Assembly: GCF_018598585.1 (NCBI RefSeq)
Contig: NZ_JAHESD010000042.1
Location: forward strand, 7,766-51,757
Length of the DNA stretch: 43,992 nt
Source: Chryseosolibacter indicum
GTDB taxonomy: Bacteria > Bacteroidota > Bacteroidia > Cytophagales > Cyclobacteriaceae
Reading direction: 5' to 3'
The first letter of the stretch is position 1. Each line of letters opens with the position of its first letter. The translations under genes and the position numbers were made by a program. Shown here piece after piece: positions 1 to 7,705 of this stretch. The notes under the pieces were generated by a model that worked only from the letters and a program-made list of their open reading frames with translations, was not told the DNA's origin and searched no databases.

Positions 1-102
1 GGCCTGGCACGGGTATGTGCGGATAAGGTCCAGCGTGAGATCATGGTACGGGGCCCAGCCGGCCCAGGAGGCGAAAAAATCTTATGGTATATTGTCTCAT
101 AG
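1..102 (+). CDS. C-terminal end of an unidentified protein (5' end outside window)
   Basis: Reading from base 1 gives 33 codons ending at a TAG (100-102), beginning GLARVCADKVQREIMVRGPA. The same peptide with its upstream neighbours (DAFTFEYHVITPELIFGLAR) recurs in the repeat copies at 208-342 and 451-583. In those copies the frame ends at almost the same point (GEKSL and GEKTL, then stop), so this looks like the true C-terminus of a gene lying to the left, whose tail has been copied in tandem. The protein family is not recognised. Alternatively all copies, including this one, are non-coding remnants. Confidence 0.4.
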   Translation, partial: GLARVCADKVQREIMVRGPAGPGGEKILWYIVS

Positions 103-669
103 GTGTTGTTTATGGTTTGGTAAACTTTCGATTTCCTAATTCCCACTGACCAATGCCTAATGACTAATGCCTATTCCCTGATGCCCAATGCCCAATACCT
201 AAAGCTTGATGCATTCACCTTCGAGTACCATGTGATCACGCCTGAGCTTATCTTCGGCCTGGCACGGGTATGTGCGGATAAGGTCCAGCGTGAGATCATG
301 GTACGGGGCCCAGCCGGCCCAGGAGGCGAAAAGAGTTTATAGTGTATTGTCTCATAGGTTTTAGTTTATGGTTTATTAAACTTTCCATTTCCTAATTCCC
401 AATGCCCACTGCCTATTGCCCCTGATGCCAATCCCTAATGCCTAAATTGTGATGCATTCACCTTCGAGTACCATGTGATCACGCCTGAGCTTATCTTCGG
501 CCTGGCATAGGCATGTGCGGATAAGGTCCAGCGTGAGATCATGGTACGGGGCCTAGCCGGCCCAGGAGGCGAAAAGACTTTATAGTGTATTGTCTCATAG
601 GTTTTAGTTTAAGGTTTATTAAACTTTCGATTTCCCAATGCCTAATGACCAATGCCTATTCCCTGATGC
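1..669. repeat. Tandem long repeats (about 2.6 copies, 243-255 bp period)
   Basis: Three copies of one unit follow each other. The word GGCCTGGCA starts at 1, 256 and 499, and GATGCATTCACCTTCGAGTA starts at 208 and 451. Each unit has a well-conserved ~125-bp part that keeps an open frame in two of three copies, then an AT-rich part (TATTGTCTCATAGGT, then TTTATGGTTT) and a spacer of degenerate AATGCC words. The third copy has a TAG inside the conserved frame (GGCATAG at 504-510). The array extends beyond the left edge, so total copy number is unknown. No gene other than the partial one at 1-102 is supported here. Confidence 0.85.
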
Positions 670-2025
670 CTAATAATCCCTATCCGTTATCACTAACACC
701 TCCACCTCCTGCGTACCCGGTACAAGGTCGAGGTCATACGTCGCAAGCGCTTTTCGTATAGCGTTGAGGTTGCCCATATCTGCATGGATCGCCAGGCTGA
801 CATTACCCGTATATTGCGTCTGGTCAATCACCGGCTTCGCCAAATGCGAGAGGTATTTCGCATTGAGCTGGTAGATAAACTGGAAGAACTTCTGGTTATG
901 GATCTGTGCACCGAACGGTGTTACTTCCGTAGAGGATGCACCACCTGTTGATTTGATCTTGTCTGCTTTGCTGGTGCGCACCAGCGCAAGACAGGGAAAC
1001 GATCGTTTCTCGATGGTGGCCTTGTACTGCGGAAACATGCGCGCAAGATCCTGTTGCATGAGTTGTGCCTGCTGACCATGCATGGAAGGCGGTACGATCA
1101 GCTCGTAGCCGTAGCCATGTGTGCTGAGCCATTCCGAGTAACGTGTCCCTGAGAGTTGGGAGTCACAGCACGTGGTGTCCTGCATTTCCAGGAGGATGGT
1201 GTTGTCATTGAAGACCTTTCCCTGCAGTGCACCGTAGGCAATCTTGAACAGTGTAGGAATACGCGCATTGGTAGCAACGATGCGATGAGGCTTTGAAGCT
1301 TCTACCGGGAAGATGGTGAAGCTGCTCGGTAGTCCTTCGATGAAGCCTGTGAACGCAGACTGGTATGTGATGTTCTTGTTCGGGACCTGGTTGTTTTCGG
1401 CGATCAACAGTTGATCGCGATTGTAGGGTACGGACCTGTCGTTCTTTGTTTTTACTTGCAGTGATCCCGTCTTGAGCAAGTGCCGAATGTTCTCCCGGGT
1501 TACCTCTTCATGGCCGGTAATCGCTTTAATTGTTCCTTCGCCATCGATCCATACGTAATGCGGGATGTAGTGATGGGTGAAGAGCGAACGCAGCACCGTG
1601 TCTGATACAGCGATAGGCAGTGAAATGGAAATACCCCTGCCTTTGAGCCGTGCCAGGAATTTCTCAACATCTGCCTTTGATTGATAGGTAACAGGGAGAA
1701 ACTGGACCTGGCTGCCGACTTCTTTTTGCAGTGAATCTGTTTTGGGCAACAGCGATGCGCAGAGCGAACACCATGTTGCCATGAAGTCCAGGATCAGGAG
1801 CTTGCCGCGGTAGGATGACAGTTGTGCTTTGCCTGAGGGATGATTGAGGATGTTGTACACCACCAGTTCAGGAGCCTTATCGCCTACGGTGAACAATGGT
1901 GGTTTTGGGGATTGACTGAAAACACACGTTGTTGAAAGAGTGATGAGTGTTACGATGAAAAAGAGCTTGCTTGCCGAAGCAAGGCGAAGGCATAGTAATA
2001 CTATGAAGCACAATTTTCGTTTCAT
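670..2025 (-). CDS. Exported TlpA-like thioredoxin-fold protein fused to a DUF3738-like domain
   Basis: A 451-aa protein. A hydrophobic N-terminal export signal (about residues 5-38, ending CVFSQ) leads into a redoxin domain (about 45-190) with the active-site motif W85-C86-S-L-C89 and a cis-Pro-type IPHYVWID segment, as in TlpA/ResA thiol-disulfide proteins that act outside the cytoplasmic membrane. The C-terminal ~250 residues end in KPVIDQTQYTG and EVEVLVITDRDY. This matches the pattern of DUF3738 (TIGR03435), whose members end in a P-V-V-D-x-T-G-L-x-G segment and a P-V-x-V-L-V-I-D segment. Such fusions occur in Bacteroidota and Acidobacteriota. Role inferred: periplasmic thiol redox reaction, partner unknown. 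It stands alone. The signal region is unusually long and carries two palindromes (1969-2005); a normal signal peptide could begin near the second hydrophobic run (KLFFIVTLITL). Confidence 0.8.
   Translation of the reverse strand: MKRKLCFIVLLCLRLASASKLFFIVTLITLSTTCVFSQSPKPPLFTVGDKAPELVVYNILNHPSGKAQLSSYRGKLLILDFMATWCSLCASLLPKTDSLQKEVGSQVQFLPVTYQSKADVEKFLARLKGRGISISLPIAVSDTVLRSLFTHHYIPHYVWIDGEGTIKAITGHEEVTRENIRHLLKTGSLQVKTKNDRSVPYNRDQLLIAENNQVPNKNITYQSAFTGFIEGLPSSFTIFPVEASKPHRIVATNARIPTLFKIAYGALQGKVFNDNTILLEMQDTTCCDSQLSGTRYSEWLSTHGYGYELIVPPSMHGQQAQLMQQDLARMFPQYKATIEKRSFPCLALVRTSKADKIKSTGGASSTEVTPFGAQIHNQKFFQFIYQLNAKYLSHLAKPVIDQTQYTGNVSLAIHADMGNLNAIRKALATYDLDLVPGTQEVEVLVITDRDY
1969..2005. repeat. 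Two adjacent palindromes inside the signal-peptide codons
   Basis: Within the 5' end of the thioredoxin-like gene lie CTTGC-CGAA-GCAAG (1970-1983) and a perfect 7-bp-arm palindrome CATAGTA-A-TACTATG (1991-2005). They code for the extra residues between the start and the second hydrophobic run. This may be a small in-frame palindromic insertion that was tolerated because a signal peptide only needs to be hydrophobic. Confidence 0.45.
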
Positions 2026-2093
2026 GCTTGAAGTGATTTTTAGTTATGGATTTCTATTTCTTCCCTCCTGGTAAGGAAAGAGGGTACAAATTG

Positions 2094-2137
2094 CCCTCTC
2101 CCGCCTCTCCGGGAGGAGAGGGTTGGGACGAGGTGGG
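2094..2137. repeat. Dispersed intergenic repeat, copy 1
   Basis: An inverted repeat (CCCTCTCC ... GGAGAGGG) is followed by TTGGGACGAGGTGGG. A diverged copy lies at 16735-16775 (CCTTTTCCTTGAGGAGAAGG then GCCAGGGATGAGGTG). Both sit between genes. Such elements are common as short intergenic repeats in Bacteroidota genomes; function unknown. Confidence 0.5.
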
Positions 2138-2267
2138 CTCCACTATTTAATTTAACCTAACCTGGAGTACCCATGAAGAATTTTATATTAAGTGCAGTCA
2201 GCTGGGAGGCCGCTTGCAGTGGGTGAATATCTTGTCTGAGGTAGTCATACAGATGCTTAATCCAATA

Positions 2268-2477
2268 CTATCTCTCCTTTGCTGTACTTTCATTCAGTAG
2301 CAACAACAGCTTGTATAATGACTTGATTTCCTCTTTTGCTTCCGGATTACAGTCGTCTATTTCAACCTTACTTAAAAGGTTTATGATTCCACGCTGGAAC
2401 TTCTGAAGCTCCTCGAAATCGGTGACAGAGATTGTAATCTTTAATAGATGTTGACCGCCATTCACGCGTATTGTCAT
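2268..2477 (-). CDS. Small hypothetical protein (69 aa)
   Basis: The 69-aa product (MTIRVNGGQHLLKITISVTD...) has a short beta-rich start followed by a predicted helical, Glu/Lys/Leu-rich C-terminal half. I do not recognise a family. The call is supported by a perfect Bacteroidota promoter immediately upstream: a TATTTTTG -7 box (complement of 2489-2496) and a TTTG -33 box (complement of 2516-2519), separated by exactly 19 bp. The transcript would start only a few bases before the ATG, so it may be nearly leaderless. It is divergent from the XRE regulator at 2588, and operator-like dyads lie between them, which suggests shared control. Confidence 0.6.
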   Translation of the reverse strand: MTIRVNGGQHLLKITISVTDFEELQKFQRGIINLLSKVEIDDCNPEAKEEIKSLYKLLLLLNESTAKER

Positions 2478-2484
2478 TTTATTC

Positions 2485-2559
2485 TTGTCAAAAATACAGG
2501 AAATATTGACAACTGCAAATATTAGTAAATAGATTCTTCACATTAGTCACAAAAAGTGA
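2485..2559. promoter_or_regulatory. Divergent promoter region with two operator-like dyads
   Basis: The minus-strand promoter is TTTG-N19-TATTTTTG (2489-2519). A 7-bp inverted repeat TTGTCAA (2485-2491) / TTGACAA (2506-2512), arms 21 bp apart start to start, overlaps the -7 box and spacer. A second small palindrome TCAC-AAAAA-GTGA (2547-2559) lies nearer the XRE gene. This is the layout expected if the XRE protein represses both its own gene and the 69-aa gene; binding is inferred. Confidence 0.55.
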
Positions 2560-2587
2560 TATAATAGTTCAGAAATTATTGATTATA

Positions 2588-2812
2588 ATGACGAAGCTAG
2601 GTGAATACCTCGATAAGAAGGCTGTGAACAGGTCCCAAATTTCCAGGAGAACTGGACTCAGTAAGCAGCGAATCAGTGAGTTGTCCACGAATCCGACTTC
2701 AAAACTTAGAGCGGATGAACTATACTTAATTGCAATGTCAATTGAGGTAAATCCCTGTGAACTTCTTGATTATGTATGTGGACATCTTAAACTTGATGAG
2801 GAGAGGAAATGA
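2588..2812 (+). CDS. Small XRE-family (Cro/C1-type) helix-turn-helix regulator
   Basis: A 74-aa DNA-binding protein that is essentially one HTH_XRE domain. NRSQISRRTGLSKQRISEL forms the two helices of the turn, followed by LRADELYLIAMSIEVNPCEL, the usual helices 4-5 that pack on it. The ATG at 2588 is chosen over an in-frame TTG at 2579, because the protein then starts directly at the domain (MTKLGEYL). It has no dimerisation or ligand domain. The gene is divergent from the 69-aa gene, with dyads between them, and an autoregulatory repressor is the simplest reading. No toxin partner is visible downstream, where the sequence is gene-poor. Confidence 0.85.
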   Translation: MTKLGEYLDKKAVNRSQISRRTGLSKQRISELSTNPTSKLRADELYLIAMSIEVNPCELLDYVCGHLKLDEERK

Positions 2813-3828
2813 CTAAACGCCTTAAAATAGTCATTGCTGTTAGAGCTCCCCAATAGGATCAACTACCATCGGTGGCGTGTTTTGCTCATTTACTTAGCTG
2901 TTGTCTCCATACTTTGACTTTAGTATAGAAGCAAAGGTATTATTGAAACCAGCTACTGCTCTTTCTTTTAGTGATACCAGAGATTCTGACGGAGGTTTTA
3001 TTGTAAATTAACTCTATGATCTCTGCTCACTCAACCAAAATCTCTGTTGCCAGTGGTAATGATAGCGCGTATAGATCCTTCCGCGATCACTGCCAGGGTT
3101 AATGTAGCATAGAGGCCTATCTTGGTATAATTATTCTTTACCAAGCGCAATTCATTTGGGTTACAAAAAATGTATCACCATTACCTACTTGCTGAAACGT
3201 TTAGTGCGAATACCCAGAAGTCAATATACCTTAGTATGATTAAGCTTCATGTACTACGGCGCAAATCTTAGGAATGTACAGTAGTAAGTGACACGCTGCA
3301 AGCAATCAAAAAACTTGTAATAGCAATGTGAACATTGAAAACGTTCTACGCGATACTGTAACGAAAAGTGGAGACAAGGTTTTAAATGGCAATTCAAGAT
3401 TATAGGAATGTAGAGGAATAGATTAACAAGCTTACTTCTAGTCCTTTTTAACTAATCCCTTTTAACTATTTTTTAAAAACTACGGCATTATGAATCAGCT
3501 TTCTTATGTGTTCGTATGCTTCCTTGCAATTTTAAGTTATAATGTACCGATGAAAGAGTCGTTTGCCTATTAAAATTAACGTGATGCTGTATGGAAATAC
3601 TATTATGGATACAAGAGTGGTGTAAAAAACATTGTGACCATGGTTGCAATTAAATTTAGAATAATCCTTTAGCGGCTGTAAAAAAAGAAATAGTTTTGGT
3701 CCTTAATCCAGGAGGCCCTCTACATAATGTAATCTTTACAGAGAAGAGCAGCCTAATAAGATATTGGTAGAAATCTAAAAAATATAAAAGGTTCTGCCAT
3801 CGATAAGCGAATTTAAAAGTAAATTGAT
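2813..3828. other. Gene-poor 1-kb stretch with decayed coding traces
   Basis: No intact gene is visible. Two traces remain: a plus-strand signal-peptide-like frame at 3490-3672 (listed separately), and a minus-strand frame around 3030-3172 that reads protein-like (GLYATLTLAVIAEGSIRAII) but has no start and ends at a TGA. Otherwise the sequence is AT-rich with frequent stops. It looks like a region of erosion ahead of the RHS locus. Confidence 0.4.
3490..3672 (+). pseudogene. Remnant of a small exported protein gene (two in-frame stops)
   Basis: An ATG at 3490 opens a signal-peptide-like sequence (MNQLSYVFVCFLAILSYNVP). After codon 27 the same frame has TAA, one codon, then TAA again. It then continues for 33 codons of protein-like sequence (DAVWKYYYGYKSGVKN...) to a TAG at 3670-3672. 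An open frame with a hydrophobic start that resumes in register after two close stops suggests a recently inactivated secreted or immunity-type gene. Family unknown; chance is possible. Confidence 0.3.
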
Positions 3829-6756
3829 ATGAAGGCCTTCCATGTATTACTATTCCTGCTCTTTGTACATTTCAGTTTGTATTCGCAGCCAACTCCAACG
3901 AGCGAGGTAAATATAATGTCACCCAAAGCTGCGTCAATTCTGCGATATGGAGAGTATCCGGTAAGCCTGCATACAGGGTTGATTGATATAACAGTTCCGG
4001 TGTATAAGATTGAGGGGAATGGTATTACCGTGCCCATTGAATTCAAATATCACGCATCAGGGATTAAGTTTGATGATACAAGCAACGAAGTGGGTCTCGG
4101 CTGGTCATTGATCGCTGGTGGAGTTATTAGCCGCTCTGTGATAGGAGCTCGTGATGGAGAAACTTCTGGAACTTATTCACGCAATGTATCGCTCCTCGGA
4201 AACTGCGAGAGCGGTCCCGATATCAGTAGCGATTATGACCTGCTTCGGGAAGTTGAAAATGGGAGTAGGGGAAGTTTGTATTATGATAATTCTTTAGGAC
4301 GGCTTGATGGTGAAATGGATCAGTATTCCTTCTCCTTCTTGAACCATAGCGGTAGTTTCTGTTTTCCATTTTCCGAATCGGAGGTAGTTACAGGAACACG
4401 TCCTTCAAACGGGCTTTTCATTCCTGTCAACGGGATGAAAGTTATTAGTCACGATAACCTGATGATAGAACTGTTAGATGCGGAAGGAGTTTACTACAAA
4501 TTTCAGGTTAAAGATGTGGACCAGAACGAACGCTTTAAGGAATATTATTTAACACAAATCATATCAGCAGACAAGGCTGATACTGTAACTTTTACTTATG
4601 AGATAGTGCCCGCCTTATCTGAAATATATGTACGTCGTCCCTTTATAAATTATTCAGCCACAATTTCGACGCGTGCTGCAGTACCTATTCAAAATCTTCA
4701 TGGACAACTAGCCTTTCCAACAATTGAGGTAACAGAAGATGGAGGAGTTTTTTATCAGTCTCTCAGGCCGCCAAGACTTACCCGTATTGATTTTAGGGGC
4801 GGTTACGTATCGTTTGAATATGCGGTTGTAAATAATCTGACTACCTATAATCTGCAGCGAATTAACATATATAATAGTGCGGAGAGTATACCGCTTCAAA
4901 CCGTTGTGTTAACAAAGGGAACGTTCACCAATGGTGAACAACGGCTGAACAAAGTGACTTTTAGCAATTCGGCTGGAGAAAATTATGATTATCAGTTTGG
5001 ATATAACGGGCAGCCAGGAAATATCTATACAAACGGAGGGTTTTACAAAGGAATAGATTACTGGGGCTATTTCAACGGCAGCTCGGTTCCGAATGGTAGA
5101 CGGTATCTTCCTGCATTTGATAATATGCCCACACAACTTCAGGCCTACACTGCAAACCGGGATGCTAATGAGTCTGCTATGCAAGGCGGTATTTTGAATA
5201 AAATTATTTATCCTACCAAGGGCTACTCAGAGTTTACTTACCAAGCGCATAAAGCTCAATATTCATTTGGTACAGCGCTAGTAACGGGTGGAGGGCTACG
5301 GATCTATGAGATCAAAAATTATCTTGAGGACGGTACCCTTGCCGAGAAGAAGTGGTATAAATACGGTGAAGGTGAATCTGGAATAGGGATAGCCAATACA
5401 TACCCTGATAAAATGGACTTTCTCACACAATCTAGGACATTGATCACACATAACGATGGATATATTAATATACCGCACTTGTGTGAAATTATTTATACGG
5501 ACCGTTATTCTACTTTTCCTAAACTAAGTTATTTTTTATCAGGTAGTTCAGCGGTTTATCCGCAGGTCACGGAATATATAGGTAACGATAGCGAAGCTTT
5601 AGGTAAAACCGTTTATCGTTATGAGGTATTTCCTGACGAGAAACTTAATCCGTATGGTGCTACTTACCGTCAGTATTCGCCCGATACCTATCTGAGAACG
5701 AACCAGTGGAAAACCGGTAATCTATTATCTAAAAAGGTTTATAAGAAAGAGGGAGCGATTTACCAGGAAATTCAATCCATAGTAAATACTTATAAAGATA
5801 TCAACACCTCTGAGTTCCGAAATGTGCACGTGTTGCCTTACGTAGAATTTGGCTATAATTATCCAGGGCAAAATCTTCCCGATATAAAAAAGAACTATTG
5901 CAGCCCCCTTTGGGCCGAGCACCGCGAACATTTTGGAGGAGTGAGTGCTTATGGTAGCAGTCTCAGTCCTTATGACTATTACAATTACTTTACCTCTACA
6001 GGGCAGCGTGTGCTTAGTGCGACAGATGAAACAATTGATGGAGTAACAACTCATACCAGTTACGCAACCTACAATGAGATAGGGCGCCTAACAAATTTTA
6101 CGCGGATAACAAGCGCGGGAGACAACGTGACAACAAACTTTAAATACCCTGCAGATTTTACGTATTCACCATATATCAATATGAAGGCGGCCAATATTTT
6201 GACACCAGTGATTGAAAAAACAATCTATAACAATGGCAATTTGCTAAAGAGGGAAGTCTCAAGATATGGGTTCTGGCATTCCCGTTTTTTTGCCTTGTCA
6301 AGCTATGAAGAAGGATATGGTAATGAAAGTCCGGTGTCGAGACTGACGTATAGCTATGACCTTAAAGGTAATATACAGGAACTTTTCAAAGATGACGGTA
6401 CAAAAAGTGTTTACCTCTGGGGGTATAGGGGTCGATATCCGATTGCTCAGATTTTGAATACGACGTATAATGAAGTGAAAAACGTTCTTGGCCAAGCATT
6501 GATTGACCGCGTTACCGATGCAAATACGCCTTCCGATGCCGATTTACTTGCCATCAATAACCTCCGCAACAGTGTTAGTTTATCGCGCGCGAAACTTAGG
6601 ACCTATATGTACAGACCTTTAATAGGGATGGCTTCACAGACTGATTTTAACGGTAGGACCACCTATTATCGATATGATTCATTTGGACGATTGAAATACA
6701 TGGAAGACAACGATGGGAACCTCGTTCAAAAATACAATTATCACTACAAGCAATGA
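3829..6756 (+). CDS. Exported RHS/YD-repeat protein, Bacteroidota 'A' component
   Basis: A 975-aa protein with a Sec signal (residues 1-19, ending LYSQ). The conserved N-terminal block of Bacteroidota RHS 'A' proteins follows (MSPKAASILRYGEYPVSLHT, then GLIDITVPVYKI, PIEFKYHASGIK, EVGLGWSLIAGGVI), then a long beta-rich shell segment. C-terminal YD-type repeats end in GRTTYYRYDSFGRLKYMEDN and a final NYHYKQ. There is no RHS core motif and no variable toxin tail, so this is the shell-type partner usually encoded just before a DUF6443 RHS gene. That gene follows 46 bp downstream on the same strand. It probably acts at the cell surface after export, in contact-dependent competition or adhesion (inferred). 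It appears complete. Confidence 0.85.
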   Translation: MKAFHVLLFLLFVHFSLYSQPTPTSEVNIMSPKAASILRYGEYPVSLHTGLIDITVPVYKIEGNGITVPIEFKYHASGIKFDDTSNEVGLGWSLIAGGVISRSVIGARDGETSGTYSRNVSLLGNCESGPDISSDYDLLREVENGSRGSLYYDNSLGRLDGEMDQYSFSFLNHSGSFCFPFSESEVVTGTRPSNGLFIPVNGMKVISHDNLMIELLDAEGVYYKFQVKDVDQNERFKEYYLTQIISADKADTVTFTYEIVPALSEIYVRRPFINYSATISTRAAVPIQNLHGQLAFPTIEVTEDGGVFYQSLRPPRLTRIDFRGGYVSFEYAVVNNLTTYNLQRINIYNSAESIPLQTVVLTKGTFTNGEQRLNKVTFSNSAGENYDYQFGYNGQPGNIYTNGGFYKGIDYWGYFNGSSVPNGRRYLPAFDNMPTQLQAYTANRDANESAMQGGILNKIIYPTKGYSEFTYQAHKAQYSFGTALVTGGGLRIYEIKNYLEDGTLAEKKWYKYGEGESGIGIANTYPDKMDFLTQSRTLITHNDGYINIPHLCEIIYTDRYSTFPKLSYFLSGSSAVYPQVTEYIGNDSEALGKTVYRYEVFPDEKLNPYGATYRQYSPDTYLRTNQWKTGNLLSKKVYKKEGAIYQEIQSIVNTYKDINTSEFRNVHVLPYVEFGYNYPGQNLPDIKKNYCSPLWAEHREHFGGVSAYGSSLSPYDYYNYFTSTGQRVLSATDETIDGVTTHTSYATYNEIGRLTNFTRITSAGDNVTTNFKYPADFTYSPYINMKAANILTPVIEKTIYNNGNLLKREVSRYGFWHSRFFALSSYEEGYGNESPVSRLTYSYDLKGNIQELFKDDGTKSVYLWGYRGRYPIAQILNTTYNEVKNVLGQALIDRVTDANTPSDADLLAINNLRNSVSLSRAKLRTYMYRPLIGMASQTDFNGRTTYYRYDSFGRLKYMEDNDGNLVQKYNYHYKQ

Positions 6757-6802
6757 TCTGGCTAAAAAAAACACACTTTTAGTTTAGTAATATAAATTAA
6801 GT

Positions 6803-7627
6803 ATGAAAAAAACGTCTCTCATAATTGTTTTCTACCTGTTGCTCAATTTTGGATATGGGCAATCCTCTTACACGACAGCAATGAATTATATCGTTGCTAC
6901 TGAATTCTTAAAAGAAGGGATAACTTCTTCCACTGATATTAACAATCTGGAACCATCTAAATTAGCTCAAACTGTGCAGTACTTTGACGGATTAGGACGA
7001 CAAGTTCAAACTGTAAAAATTGGTAGCTCGCCCTTCGGAGTGGATATGATATACCCAGTTGCTTATGATGAATATGGGAGAGAGGTTGTTAAGTATCTTC
7101 CATATGCCCGAAACATTAGGAGTGGTCAATATGCATCAAGTGCGTTGATGGAACAAGGTAATTTCTATCAAAGCTCATCAAAGGTTGCGAACGATAGAGC
7201 TCCTTTTCAGAAATTTATTTTCGAATCATCGCCATTAAATAGGGTGATTAAGACTGGAGCGCCAGGAGAAGCATGGCAACCCCTGCAGAATCCAGCGGAC
7301 ATCAGTGACAAGAGTGTAAAAATCAGATACGCTGGTAATGCCTTTGGCGAGGTCTTGCGATTTAAGTATGATGCCTTAACGGAACAAATTTCTGTAAACG
7401 AAATGTCTACAGAAATGTACTACCAGGCAAATACGCTTTTCAAGCATACCACCATTGATGAGCATAATAATGAAATCATAGAGTTTGTAGATACTGAAGG
7501 CAGGACTTTGTGTAAGAAGATTCAATATGCGAAGGGCGCTTATGCAACAACCTACTACATCTATGATGATTTTGGGAATCTTATTGCCGTACTGCCACCC
7601 GAGTCAATGAAACTGCTAACAAAGTAA
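6803..7627 (+). CDS. DUF6443 N-terminal half of an RHS 'B' protein, ending early
   Basis: A 274-aa protein with a Sec signal (1-20, ending GYGQ) and a DUF6443 domain (about 22-140), recognised by KLAQTVQYFDGLGRQVQTVK and YDEYGREVVKYLPYA. The first YD repeats follow (THIDEHNNEIIEFVDTEG-like) and it stops at YYIYDDFGNLIAVLPPESMK. In intact Bacteroidota RHS B proteins that last segment is followed directly by a ...W-x-F-Q-Y-R-Y-D-x-R-N-R-M-I-x-K-K-V-P-G segment. That segment occurs here only 2.95 kb further on, inside the next gene (from about 10590). So this looks like the 5' half of a split gene. A terminator-like hairpin at 7631-7668 closes it. Whether the short product is still used is unknown. 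Confidence 0.8.
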   Translation: MKKTSLIIVFYLLLNFGYGQSSYTTAMNYIVATEFLKEGITSSTDINNLEPSKLAQTVQYFDGLGRQVQTVKIGSSPFGVDMIYPVAYDEYGREVVKYLPYARNIRSGQYASSALMEQGNFYQSSSKVANDRAPFQKFIFESSPLNRVIKTGAPGEAWQPLQNPADISDKSVKIRYAGNAFGEVLRFKYDALTEQISVNEMSTEMYYQANTLFKHTTIDEHNNEIIEFVDTEGRTLCKKIQYAKGAYATTYYIYDDFGNLIAVLPPESMKLLTK

Positions 7628-7630
7628 CTA

Positions 7631-7668
7631 TTGCACGCTAACGAAAAACGGTCGTGCAAAATTTTATT
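7631..7668 (+). terminator. Terminator-like hairpin after the DUF6443 half-gene
   Basis: A 7-bp stem TTGCACG (7631-7637) / CGTGCAA (7653-7659) is followed by AATTTTATTC. It starts 3 bp after the stop codon and separates two pieces of what is normally one RHS gene. Confidence 0.55.
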
Positions 7669-7705
7669 CAATAATTCATCCCATCCAAACTTGTTCTATC
7701 AATAG

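Noticed and set aside
160-342. Open frame of 60 codons with an ATG
   Set aside because: The ATG lies in the AATGCC-type spacer of the tandem repeat. Only the last ~45 codons are conserved and they repeat the end of another gene, so it is treated as part of the repeat.
3030-3172. Protein-like minus-strand frame (GLYATLTLAVIAEGSIRAII)
   Set aside because: No start codon, about 47 codons, preceded and followed by stops, and no family recognised. Mentioned as a trace but not called as a gene.
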